Source: Blautia hydrogenotrophica DSM 10507
GTDB taxonomy: Bacteria > Bacillota > Clostridia > Lachnospirales > Lachnospiraceae
Reading direction: 5' to 3'
Assembly: GCF_034356035.1 (NCBI RefSeq)
Contig: NZ_CP136423.1
Coordinates: 992,001-1,056,000 of the forward strand
Length of the DNA stretch: 64,000 nucleotides
The position numbers were made by a program, and so were the translations under genes. Shown in pieces: positions 27,185-35,403 of the stretch; position 1 is the first letter of the stretch; each line of letters opens with the position of its first letter. The notes beneath the pieces were generated by a model. It had not been told where the DNA came from. It saw nothing but the letters and a program-made list of their open reading frames with translations, and searched no databases.

Positions 27185-27826
27185 ATGAAATATGAGAGAA
27201 TCCGCAAAATTGTGTTAGAGGCTATTTTAGATGCAGTAGATCAGGGACTGATTAAAGGAACCTCCGGCAATATCGCACTGAGGGATGAGAAAGATGATGT
27301 CGTTGCAATTACACCTAGTGGTATTCCCTATAAAGGTATGCAGTTAGAGGATATTGCCATTGTTGACTTAAATGGGAAATGGCTGGACGGAAGATATAAA
27401 CCTTCCTCAGAGGTTCCCATGCATACAGCGGTCATGCGTGCCCGTCCGGATGTGAAGGCAACCGTGCATACGCATGGAATGTTTGCGACGATCATGGCGA
27501 TGGGAAATGAAGAGTTGGAGGCGATTACGCCGCCTCAGTGTGAATTTGTTCCGGTTCGTAAGGTTCCTTTTACCATGCCGGGCAGTGACGATGTTGCAGA
27601 CAAGGTGGTGGAAGCTCTGGGTAAAGATGGAAGAAGCGTTCTGATTAAAAATCATGGCATGTTCTGCTGTGGAAAAGATATGAAAGCAGCGATGTCTGCG
27701 ACGGTGTATACAGAAGAAATGGCTACCACCGCATTCTATGCGAAGGTACTTGGCACCTATGAGCCCATGCCAAAAGAAGGCGTGGCGGCGATGAAAGCGC
27801 TGATTGCGGCGGACAAAGCGGTTTGA
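27185..27826 (+). CDS. Class II aldolase (L-fuculose-phosphate aldolase-like)
   Basis: Zinc aldolase of 213 residues, related to FucA/AraD. GTSGNIALRD binds phosphate. E76 (SSEVPMH), H95 and H97 (VHTHG) and H157 (KNHGM) fit the catalytic Glu and zinc His ligands. The start at 27185 follows AGGAGG; the upstream frame from 27122 has no ribosome site. It would split a ketose-1-phosphate (or similar) into dihydroxyacetone phosphate and an aldehyde. The next gene, an iron alcohol dehydrogenase of FucO type, could then reduce that aldehyde. The exact sugar is unknown. Confidence 0.9.
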   Translation: MKYERIRKIVLEAILDAVDQGLIKGTSGNIALRDEKDDVVAITPSGIPYKGMQLEDIAIVDLNGKWLDGRYKPSSEVPMHTAVMRARPDVKATVHTHGMFATIMAMGNEELEAITPPQCEFVPVRKVPFTMPGSDDVADKVVEALGKDGRSVLIKNHGMFCCGKDMKAAMSATVYTEEMATTAFYAKVLGTYEPMPKEGVAAMKALIAADKAV

Positions 27827-27915
27827 TCTCAGCAGAGAAATGGCAGTAAGGCTATGAACAAGCAGCAAGACGGACTGTAAATGTCCGTTTTGACTGATAG
27901 GAAGGGGACGGCGAA

Positions 27916-29061
27916 ATGGCGAAAGAATTTTACGCAAGCAGTGATGTGGTATTTGGAAAAGACGCAGTACATAAGCTTTCGGAAATCTTGAAAGCTTACA
28001 AAGCCAAAAGCGTGATGGTGGTATATGGTTCCAGCGTGAAGCGGGTTGGTATTGCTCAAAAGGTTCTAAACGAAGTGGAGAAAGCGCAGGTAAAGATCAC
28101 GGTTTTTGAGGGCGTGATTCCCAATCCCACCAACGAGGTGGTGGAAGAGGCGGCTGAAATAGCGCGCAGGGAAAACGTCGATGTATTTGTGGCTGTGGGA
28201 GGCGGAAGCTGTATTGACTTGACTAAGGCAGTGAATATTTTGATGACAAATGAAGGGCCTATTGGACGGTACGGCGGCATTGGACTGGTAAAAACCCCGG
28301 TTCTTCCGCTGATAGCGATTCCTACCACGGCAGGGACTTCCAGTGAGATCACCAACGTGGTGGCGCTGACGGATACAAAAGCTGTCTGCAAGTATGTGAT
28401 TATTGACAACAAAATCACAGCGAACAAGGTGATTGCAGACCCGGAATTTACAAAGAGTACGCCGCCCTCTGTGACTGCGGCTACGGGAATGGACGCAATC
28501 ACACACGCGGTGGAGAGCTATATTTCCAATATGGCGACGCCGTTGACAGAGTACCATTCTTTAAAGAGTTTGCAGATTTTTCATAAAAATCTGCCTTTGG
28601 CGGTAAAGGATGGTTCTGATATGGCGGCCAGAGAGCAGATGATGCTAGGATGTATTATCGTAGGCTTTGGTTTTTCCAATGCCAATTTGGGACTGGTGCA
28701 CGGGATTGCTCATACGTTAAGCGCGCATTTTCATCTCGCGCATGGTATGGCAAACGCGGCAGTACTTCCCTATGTTATGGAATATAATGCAGAGAGCTGC
28801 CCGGAAAAAATGGTAGAGCTGGCCAGAGCGATTGAGCTGTCGGTGACGGGAAATCTGGAAGAGGATAAATATCTGCTTTCGAGGGAACTTTTAAGGTTGA
28901 CGAAAGAGCTGCAGATCAAGACGCTGTCGCAGCAGGGGATTGAGGAGAAGGATTTCGAGATGCTGGCGGACGATGTGTTAAAAGAGCCAGTGCTGAATTT
29001 TAATCCAAGACAGGGAATTACCAAAGAAGACATACTGTCAATTTTGAAAAAAGCGTTCTGA
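27916..29061 (+). CDS. Iron-containing alcohol dehydrogenase (FucO-like)
   Basis: NAD(P)-dependent oxidoreductase of 381 residues of the group III alcohol dehydrogenase family. GGGSCIDLTKA is the nucleotide-binding glycine region (GGGSxxD). Metal-binding His residues appear in GLVHGIAHTLSAHFHLAHG. Paired with the class II aldolase, it probably reduces the released aldehyde (lactaldehyde or glycolaldehyde type) to a diol, recycling NADH, as FucO does in fucose and rhamnose fermentation. Ninety bases separate it from the aldolase gene; GGAAGGGGA precedes the start. Confidence 0.92.
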   Translation: MAKEFYASSDVVFGKDAVHKLSEILKAYKAKSVMVVYGSSVKRVGIAQKVLNEVEKAQVKITVFEGVIPNPTNEVVEEAAEIARRENVDVFVAVGGGSCIDLTKAVNILMTNEGPIGRYGGIGLVKTPVLPLIAIPTTAGTSSEITNVVALTDTKAVCKYVIIDNKITANKVIADPEFTKSTPPSVTAATGMDAITHAVESYISNMATPLTEYHSLKSLQIFHKNLPLAVKDGSDMAAREQMMLGCIIVGFGFSNANLGLVHGIAHTLSAHFHLAHGMANAAVLPYVMEYNAESCPEKMVELARAIELSVTGNLEEDKYLLSRELLRLTKELQIKTLSQQGIEEKDFEMLADDVLKEPVLNFNPRQGITKEDILSILKKAF

Positions 29062-29105
29062 GACCTTCCTCAGTAAAAAGAGGAATTGGGAGAAGGGAGG
29101 ATAAA

Positions 29106-31079
29106 ATGGAGATCAAAAAGAAGTGTAGATATGGGGAAAAATTTCCGCACCTGTTTTCACCTATCCGAATTGGGAATATAAGAATGAAAAATCGTATCAT
29201 CTGCGCGCCTACCAGCCCCAGTATGATTGATTTAAACGGCCATTTTACACCGGAGATGATCGCGTATCTGGAGGAGAAGGCAAAAGGTGGAGCAGGAGTG
29301 GTGACCTACGGGGAAGCCATTGTGCATTCAGCCACAGGAAAATCTCACAATAAGCAACTGCAGCTGGATGCTTTTGGTGTGCGTCAGGGTATGACGGAGG
29401 CAGCTAGGGCCATCCACAATGCAGGTGCTTATGCGAATATACAGCTTTCTCATGGGGGCATGTACGGTGGCCTGGCCAGTGTGGGTGGCGATGTGGACAC
29501 CTGTAAGGTGGCCTACGGGCCCAGCCATATGCAGATGCCGGCCGGAGAGGTACAGGAGATGCCAAGAGAGTTAATTTATGAAATTATAGAATCCTACAAA
29601 AAAGCGGCAAAGCTCTGCAAAGAGACAGGATTTGACATGGTGCAGGTACATGCGGCCCATGGATGGCTGTTCTCGCAGTTTTTGTCTCCGGTCTGGAACC
29701 GGCGTACCGATGAATTCGGCGGTTCCTTTGAGAATCGCGCCAGATTCTTTTTGCTGGCTCTGGACGCGGTCCGGGAAGGCGTCGGACCTCATTTCCCCAT
29801 CGAAGCCAGAATTTCTGGTGATGATTTTTCGGAGATCGGCCTGAATTTGGAAGACTGCACCAGACTGGCCAAGATGATTGACGGCAGAGTAGATCTGATT
29901 AATGTCTCCTGCGGAAATCATGAGGATCCCGCGATGTTCTGCCGAACCCATCCCTCCGCTTTTTTCCCGAGGGGAGTGAATGTGTATCTGGCGGCGGAAA
30001 TTAAGAGGCATGTGAAAACTCCAGTAGCCTGTGTGGGTTCCCTGAATGACCCTGCGCAGATGGAAGAAATTCTTGCGTCCGGACAGGCGGATGTAGTGGA
30101 GCTGGGGCGCGCAAGCCTGGCGGATCCGTATCTGCCGGATAAAGCGGCCTATGGCTGTGAGGAGGATATCACGCCATGCCTGAGATGTTATGAATGCTTT
30201 GGAGCTACTGGTGAACTGGAGATGGTAAAATGCGCGGTGAATCCAGTTATGGGCGAACAGCTGGCGGATAGATTTGCAAAGTCTGCACCGAAGCAGAGGA
30301 AAAAAGTACTGGTGGCAGGAGGCGGGCCGGCAGGGATGGAAGCCGCCATTACGGCGGCTAAGAGAGGACACGATGTGACCTTAGTGGAGAAGACAGACCG
30401 GCTTGGAGGGAATCTGCATCCGGCGGGGGCTGCCTATTTCAAAGAGGATATCCGTAAGCTGATTACTGTGCTGGAAAACCGGGTAAAAGAAGCGGGCGTA
30501 AAGGTGGAATTTCATACGGAGGTGACTCCGGAATACGTGAAAGCATTTGCGCCGGACGCCCTGTTTGTGGCCATTGGTTCCAGAGAACTGCGTCCGCCCA
30601 TCAAAGGGCTGGATGGCGAGCATGTGGTTATGGCTGTTGACGCGGAGCTGCATCCGGAGAAACTGGGACAGAAGCTTATTATTCTCGGCGGAGGCCTGGT
30701 GGGTGCGGAAGGTGCGGTAGGCTTTGCCCATGAAGGAAAAGAGTGCGTCATTGTGGAGATGAAGCCGGAGATTGCCATGGAAGTAAATTCTTTTTACCGG
30801 GGCGGGTTGATGCCGCAGGTTGAAAAGGCGGCAGTCTGTCATGTGAATACAAAGGTAAAAGAAGTGTTGCCGGAAGGCGTGCTCTGTAAAAGAGACGGGA
30901 AAGAGTTTGTGATCGCTGGCGATACGGTAGTTTGTGCGTTGGGATTTGCTTCTCCTTATGACAAGGTGGATGCCCTGGCAGACTTGGTGGACGAATACCA
31001 TATCATCGGGGATTGCCGGAAGGTAGGAAAAATTTATGACGCTGTAAATAACGGTTATTATTCTGCGCTTCTGGTGTAG
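29106..31079 (+). CDS. Old-yellow-enzyme-type NADH:flavin/FeS reductase (2-enoate reductase-like)
   Basis: Enzyme of 657 residues with FMN TIM barrel at about 15-350, a cysteine cluster C358, C361, C364 and C376 for a 4Fe-4S centre, and FAD/NAD domain from about 395 (VLVAGGGPAGMEAAI). This is the layout of 2,4-dienoyl-CoA reductase, 2-enoate reductase and BaiH. HAAHGWLFSQFLSP is a typical barrel motif. It probably reduces an activated C=C bond. Such an enzyme is unexpected between an aldolase/ADH pair and a hydroxyacid dehydrogenase; it suggests the substrate or product is an unsaturated or dehydrated acid. Bile-acid genes are absent here. Confidence 0.9.
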   Translation: MEIKKKCRYGEKFPHLFSPIRIGNIRMKNRIICAPTSPSMIDLNGHFTPEMIAYLEEKAKGGAGVVTYGEAIVHSATGKSHNKQLQLDAFGVRQGMTEAARAIHNAGAYANIQLSHGGMYGGLASVGGDVDTCKVAYGPSHMQMPAGEVQEMPRELIYEIIESYKKAAKLCKETGFDMVQVHAAHGWLFSQFLSPVWNRRTDEFGGSFENRARFFLLALDAVREGVGPHFPIEARISGDDFSEIGLNLEDCTRLAKMIDGRVDLINVSCGNHEDPAMFCRTHPSAFFPRGVNVYLAAEIKRHVKTPVACVGSLNDPAQMEEILASGQADVVELGRASLADPYLPDKAAYGCEEDITPCLRCYECFGATGELEMVKCAVNPVMGEQLADRFAKSAPKQRKKVLVAGGGPAGMEAAITAAKRGHDVTLVEKTDRLGGNLHPAGAAYFKEDIRKLITVLENRVKEAGVKVEFHTEVTPEYVKAFAPDALFVAIGSRELRPPIKGLDGEHVVMAVDAELHPEKLGQKLIILGGGLVGAEGAVGFAHEGKECVIVEMKPEIAMEVNSFYRGGLMPQVEKAAVCHVNTKVKEVLPEGVLCKRDGKEFVIAGDTVVCALGFASPYDKVDALADLVDEYHIIGDCRKVGKIYDAVNNGYYSALLV

Positions 31080-31107
31080 GCTTAGAAAAGAAAGGGGACG
31101 GATAACT

Positions 31108-32157
31108 ATGAAAAAGCAGATGGTACTATGTACAAAGCTTCCGGAAAAAAGGATGGAAGAGATCAAGGAATTTTGTGATATTACCATTGCCGGGGAATTA
31201 AAGCATGGAAAAGGCAATGTGACAGAAGAGATGACAAAAGAAGAGTGTACGGGCTTTGAGATTGTGGTGCTGGGTGATGAGTATGCCGGAGCAGACACGA
31301 TCCAGACCTGGGCAGAGGCCGGGATGAAATTTATCGGGGCAGCGAAGGGAACTCCGGTTACTGTGGACAATGAAGCGGTCAAAGCCGCGGGATTAAGGCT
31401 TTCCTACACACCCGGCAGAAACCGGGTCGCAGTGGCAGAATTTAACATGGGACTTATGATTGCGGCGGCCAGACATCTGACCTTGAGCGCTACGGGGTTG
31501 CTGAAAGGAGAGCATACAGGACCGGCTAAGGAAAATATTTACGATGTGCCGGACGTCAAGAACGTCACGTTTGGGCCGCTGGATGAAAAGCATCCTTTTA
31601 CAGATTATGGAATCGGCTTTGAACTGTATGGAAAGAAGCTGGGAGTCGCAGGCTATGGAGCGATTGGCCGGGAGGTGGCCGTTCGGGCGAAGGCATTCGG
31701 TATGGAGATTCTGGCCTATGACCCTTATATGCCGGCAGAAAAGATCGAAGCAGACGGCGCGAAAGCAGTGGATTTGGATACGATGTTAAGGGAGTGCGAT
31801 ATGTTAAGCATTCACCTGCCGGTGCTGGAATCCACGAAGGGAATGGTAAACAAGGAATGGTTTTCTAAGATGAAACCTACGGCCTATGTAATTAACACCG
31901 CGCGGGCGGCAGTGATTGATCAGAAGGATTTTATTGAAGCTCTGCGAAATAAAGCGATAGCGGGAGCAGCCGTAGATGTGTACTGGGAGGAACCGGTTCC
32001 GGCAAACCATCCGCTGCTGTCCATGCGCAATGTGGTCTGCACCCCTCATATGGCGGGACTTACTACAGATGTGGATAACTGGTCAGGTGAGATGATGGCT
32101 CAGGAAGTTTTGGCCTATGTGAAAGGCGAAGAAAGAAAGTATATCTGGAACCGATGA
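31108..32157 (+). CDS. D-isomer-specific 2-hydroxyacid dehydrogenase
   Basis: NAD-dependent enzyme of 349 residues that interconverts a 2-oxoacid and a D-2-hydroxyacid. The Rossmann motif is GVAGYGAIG. The catalytic triad is visible as Arg in INTARAA, Glu in WEEP and His in CTPHMAG. It has the two-domain layout of phosphoglycerate dehydrogenase, without a C-terminal ACT domain. It sits 28 bases after the flavin reductase gene and ahead of an MFS carrier, so it probably reduces or oxidises an organic acid of this pathway, not serine biosynthesis. Confidence 0.9.
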   Translation: MKKQMVLCTKLPEKRMEEIKEFCDITIAGELKHGKGNVTEEMTKEECTGFEIVVLGDEYAGADTIQTWAEAGMKFIGAAKGTPVTVDNEAVKAAGLRLSYTPGRNRVAVAEFNMGLMIAAARHLTLSATGLLKGEHTGPAKENIYDVPDVKNVTFGPLDEKHPFTDYGIGFELYGKKLGVAGYGAIGREVAVRAKAFGMEILAYDPYMPAEKIEADGAKAVDLDTMLRECDMLSIHLPVLESTKGMVNKEWFSKMKPTAYVINTARAAVIDQKDFIEALRNKAIAGAAVDVYWEEPVPANHPLLSMRNVVCTPHMAGLTTDVDNWSGEMMAQEVLAYVKGEERKYIWNR

Positions 32158-32239
32158 CAATTACCGGATGTATGGGCTTTTGATGTATTCGGCGACGGAT
32201 ACGGCAAAAGCTCATACACCAGAAGAAGGGGGACGAAAA

Positions 32240-33421
32240 ATGTCACAGGGAAAAAGCAAAAAAGTAATAGCGGCCGGTCTGCTGGTGATGTCCTTGACCA
32301 TGGCCTGCAACAGCGCGTTGGCGCCTATCTTGGCAGAAGTAGGGAAATTCTTCCCAGATGCAAGTGATTCTGCGATTCAGATTGTTCTGACACTGATTAA
32401 TCTAGTTACTTTGCCAGCAATGATTTTGGAGCCGTTTTTGGAATCTAAAATTACCAAGAGAGATATTGCAATGATCGGAACTTTTTTGATGCTGGCGGGT
32501 GCGCTGCTTCCGCAGGTATTGAGCTCACAGCTTTGGATGCTGTATTTGTCTAGCATTATCATCGGCGTGGGCCTGTCTTTTGTAGTAGTTACCAGTTCGT
32601 CGCTGATTTCGGATTATTTTACTGGCTTGGAAAAATCCAGGATTATGGGTTTTCAGTCCATTTTTGTAAGCATCGGTGGCACGATCATCGCGAAAGGTTC
32701 CGGTCTTTTGACAGCAATGGCAGGCTGGAAGAGAGGATATCTGGTCTTCTTAATTGCGCTGCCGATTATTCTTATCATTCTATTGACGGTTCCCAAGGGA
32801 GAAACCACTCCAAGGGTGGAAAAAGGAAAAGGAAGCGCAATTTCCGGCAGTATGGTTTATTTTGGCATTCTGTGCCTGATTACCGGGATTTTTGTCGCAA
32901 CCTTCAACACAAACATTGCCATGTATCTGGACCGCAAGGGAATCGGTGATGCCAGCACGGCGGGTACCGTGGCTGCGATTATGCAGGTAGTGGGTATCCT
33001 GGGCGGCCTGGTACTGGGAACGACGGTGAAAATTTTCAAGCGTTTTACCATTGGCGCGGCGATTCTCTTAATGGCGGCGGGTACTGCCATGGTTGGATTT
33101 TCCACCAGCTATCTGGTGATTTGTGTCGGAGCGGTCATTGTAGGATTTGGTTTCGCCATCCGAAATCCGGGAGCGGTTACCTTTGCGGCCAATATGGTGC
33201 ATCCGGCGCAGGCATCGCTGGCGATCGCAATTGTATCGGCAACCTATAACGTCGGCAACTTTATTTCCGCGTATGTGGTCAATGCCATGGCCAGCATTCT
33301 GGGCGATGATATCGCCAACCGTTTTCTGGTATCTGCAGCGGCTTTGGTTGTGATCGGTCTAGTGGCATGTATAAAAGCACCGACAACGGATGCACAGGCT
33401 CTGGATTCTCAGGGAGAATAG
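32240..33421 (+). CDS. MFS transporter
   Basis: Membrane carrier of 393 residues with about 12 hydrophobic segments. I take ATG 32240, preceded by GAAGGGGGA; the longer frame from 32168 lacks a ribosome site and has a polar N-terminus. GLEKSRIMGFQSIF and AIRNPGAVTFAANM fall in cytoplasmic loops. It is the last gene of the aldolase operon and differs from the MFS gene at 23653, so two carriers serve the block, perhaps one for uptake and one for product export. The substrate is unknown. Confidence 0.9.
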   Translation: MSQGKSKKVIAAGLLVMSLTMACNSALAPILAEVGKFFPDASDSAIQIVLTLINLVTLPAMILEPFLESKITKRDIAMIGTFLMLAGALLPQVLSSQLWMLYLSSIIIGVGLSFVVVTSSSLISDYFTGLEKSRIMGFQSIFVSIGGTIIAKGSGLLTAMAGWKRGYLVFLIALPIILIILLTVPKGETTPRVEKGKGSAISGSMVYFGILCLITGIFVATFNTNIAMYLDRKGIGDASTAGTVAAIMQVVGILGGLVLGTTVKIFKRFTIGAAILLMAAGTAMVGFSTSYLVICVGAVIVGFGFAIRNPGAVTFAANMVHPAQASLAIAIVSATYNVGNFISAYVVNAMASILGDDIANRFLVSAAALVVIGLVACIKAPTTDAQALDSQGE

Positions 33422-33505
33422 ATCTTTCCCTATCGAATTTATGAAAAGCTGCCAGGACGATAAATACAGCATGCCGGTCAGAACACAGTACAACGTTTTG
33501 GGGAT

Positions 33506-33534
33506 TTGACAAAAAAAATGTTGTGTAATATAAT
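33506..33534 (+). promoter_or_regulatory. Consensus promoter of the antisense RNA
   Basis: TTGACA (33506-33511), 17-base spacer, TATAAT (33529-33534): perfect sigma-A consensus, with no protein gene after it on this strand. It drives the short RNA facing the small toxin gene. Confidence 0.85.
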
Positions 33535-33540
33535 ACATTT

Positions 33541-33645
33541 AACAAGACAGCCAGTAAGGGAGGATAAGGCTCCCTGCCCTGGTGAATATAATGCTAAGGA
33601 TTTAGCCGCCTATTCTTTTCTAGAGAGCAGGGCGGCTATTTCTTA
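33541..33645 (+). ncRNA. Putative type I antitoxin RNA
   Basis: A transcript from the consensus promoter would run about 105 nt and end at a hairpin with arms TAGCCGCC (33603-33610) and GGCGGCTA (33631-33638) followed by TTTCTT. The 3' arm overlaps the stop codon of the convergent small toxin ORF, so the two RNAs would pair at their 3' ends. The arrangement resembles TxpA/RatA-type systems. A second small hairpin (AGGGAG with CTCCCT) lies near its 5' end. Confidence 0.65.
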
Positions 33646-33719
33646 TGGGTGTATGTAAGGATTGTTACGATTAAACTGGCAGTTGTCAGAATTATCATAA
33701 GTATCTCATAATCACTCAT
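33636..33719 (-). CDS. Small hydrophobic holin-like type I toxin
   Basis: A 27-residue ORF starting MSDYEILMIIL, with a single hydrophobic helix and a basic end (THKK). AGGAGG lies 8 bases before ATG 33719; the in-frame ATG at 33725 is too close to that site. The layout (short acidic N-terminus with a conserved E, one membrane helix, lysine tail) matches the 'putative holin-like toxin' peptides of Firmicutes. A consensus-promoter RNA converges on its 3' end. Its effect would be membrane damage when unpaired from the RNA. The family call is from pattern, since the peptide is short. Confidence 0.7.
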   Translation of the reverse strand: MSDYEILMIILTTASLIVTILTYTHKK

Positions 33720-34085
33720 AAGCATCCCCTCCTGTCAAGACTCAGGACGGAGAACCATAGCCGTTCTACTGGCTGTCCAGGTAAATCTATTGTTGAGCAA
33801 GTATTGCATCTACGATTTGATTTATAAAGATGGGCTGACATTTCTTCTTTTTTAAAGGTGGGAAAACGCTATAAAGACTATTAGAGCCATAGAACATAAA
33901 CTGTACAGCACAGATTATAGAGGCCAGAAAATTTTATTAGTGTGACTGTAGAATAAAATCTGCAATATGTCAATATAGAAAATAGGAGTTTTCGAAAACA
34001 AGGTCACTATTTACTCATATAGTATGTAGCTATCGGTGAAAATTTCCTACTGCTATCCATCGTGGTACCGCAGTTAGCTGATAGC
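33720..34085. other. Intergenic stretch, mostly unassigned
   Basis: This AT-rich stretch between the toxin and Zn-ADH genes holds the toxin leader. At its right end it also holds a possible T-box-like core, GTGGTACCGC at 34062-34071, flanked by GCTATC (34052-34057) and GATAGC (34080-34085). No downstream plus-strand gene follows, so if real it is an orphan relic. I see nothing else. Confidence 0.35.
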
Positions 34086-34123
34086 AAAAAAGAATAGCAG
34101 TTCAGCTTCCTAACTGAACTGCT
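34086..34123 (-). terminator. Terminator of the Zn-ADH gene
   Basis: Arms AGCAGTTCAG (34096-34105) and CTGAACTGCT (34114-34123), followed on the minus strand by TTCTTTTTTG. It lies just beyond the Zn-ADH stop at 34135. Confidence 0.88.
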
Positions 34124-34134
34124 TCTATAAAAAA

Positions 34135-35181
34135 TTAATCCCAAGGATGCAGAACCACTTTGATGGCCTCTCCGGTTTTTGTGAGCTGAATTCCCTCATT
34201 GATTTTATTCAGCGGAAGAATGTGGGTGATGAACTTTTCGGTTGGAAAGCTAGGAGAGATCGCCAGCTGGTAAGCTCTCTGGGACTGGCTGTAGGAGGCA
34301 CCGAAATGGCCTTTAATCCAGATGTTGTTGTAATGAATCAGGTTGCAGTCCAGCTCGGTCATGGAGCCCTTTGGCACGCCGCCGAAGAAGACGACCAGTC
34401 CGCCTTTTTTTACCATATGAATGCTTTGGGTCTGGGTAGTGTTGGCGGGGGTGGCTGAGATTACCTTATCCGCACCTTTTTGGTTTGTCAGCCGCAGAAC
34501 GGCTTGAATAGGATCTTCTTTTGAACTGTTCACTGTGACGTCCACGCCGAAGTTTTTGGCCATTTCCAGGCGCCTGTCGTTTAAGTCCAGCATGATGACA
34601 CGCTGAGCGCCTCTATGTTTTGCGAGCTGTGCCATGAAACATCCGATGGGGCCGGCACCAATGATGACCAGGGTGTCAGGATAGCCCACGTTCACATTTT
34701 CCAGGCAGGCGAACACGGAAGTCAGCGGTTCGCCGAGGCTGGCAGCTTCGAAGGAGACATTCACAGGAATTTTGTAGATGCCGCCCCGGCGGATTTTCTC
34801 ACCGGATACCGCTACGAACTGAGCGAAACCGCCGGTTCCAGCCAGGTGTGCTACTTCTGTGTTAGAGCAGTTTTCACTGTGGCCGCTGATACATTCCTCG
34901 CATTCCATACAGTAAGTACCGGGGAACAAAAAGAGCCGTTCACCAACCTGATATTTACTTTCCTTAGGCCCGGTTTCATCCACGATTCCCACAATCTCAT
35001 GCCCGTAAATAAAAGGATAATTGCCTTTTCTGGAATCGCTGGTCAGGTTGCGGATGTCAGAACCGCAAAGTCCCACGGCCATAATTTTTAAGATCAGACC
35101 ATCCACTGGGCAGGTAGGCTTTTCCACCATTTCCACGCGGATGTCGTTTGGTCCGTACATCAATGCTGCTTTCATTTCCAT
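34135..35181 (-). CDS. Zinc-dependent medium-chain alcohol/polyol dehydrogenase
   Basis: NAD-dependent dehydrogenase of 348 residues of the sorbitol/threonine dehydrogenase type. The catalytic-zinc region is VGLCGSDIR plus GHEIVG; the structural-zinc site is the four-Cys cluster in YCMECEECISGHSENC; the Rossmann motif is IIGAGPIG. The start at 35181 has AAAGGAG 8 bases upstream; the longer frame to 35382 is unsupported. It is divergent from an FGGY kinase. A polyol to ketose step followed by ketose phosphorylation is the simplest reading, feeding the class II aldolase upstream. Confidence 0.92.
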   Translation of the reverse strand: MEMKAALMYGPNDIRVEMVEKPTCPVDGLILKIMAVGLCGSDIRNLTSDSRKGNYPFIYGHEIVGIVDETGPKESKYQVGERLFLFPGTYCMECEECISGHSENCSNTEVAHLAGTGGFAQFVAVSGEKIRRGGIYKIPVNVSFEAASLGEPLTSVFACLENVNVGYPDTLVIIGAGPIGCFMAQLAKHRGAQRVIMLDLNDRRLEMAKNFGVDVTVNSSKEDPIQAVLRLTNQKGADKVISATPANTTQTQSIHMVKKGGLVVFFGGVPKGSMTELDCNLIHYNNIWIKGHFGASYSQSQRAYQLAISPSFPTEKFITHILPLNKINEGIQLTKTGEAIKVVLHPWD

Positions 35182-35290
35182 AGTAAAAACTCCTTTCGGT
35201 TTTTTTGATTTTCTGTCTATGGACTCAGTATAGGTTTCGATGCGGACAAATTCAAATTTAAAATTGCCGTTATATAACGGAAGTAATAAT

Positions 35291-35312
35291 TTTTCCGCTT
35301 GCATAAGGAAAA
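35291..35312 (+). promoter_or_regulatory. 22-bp palindrome-like regulon site 3 (Zn-ADH/FGGY gap)
   Basis: TTTTCCGC-N6-AAGGAAAA in the divergent gap between the Zn-ADH and FGGY kinase genes. It matches sites 1 (23503) and 2 (27086), linking these two genes to the aldolase operon and the first MFS gene. Confidence 0.6.
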
Positions 35313-35403
35313 TACTGTTTTGAGTTAAACAGAGGATTTTGTTAAGCTTGGTGTAAGGAGAAAAATGTGTAGATAAGAGCACGAAAAATGGAGGAAAATA
35401 AGC

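Noticed and set aside
29106..31079. Bile-acid gene cluster (BaiH/BaiCD)
   Set aside because: The enzyme type matches, but neighbours are aldolase, Fe-ADH and hydroxyacid dehydrogenase; no other bai genes occur.
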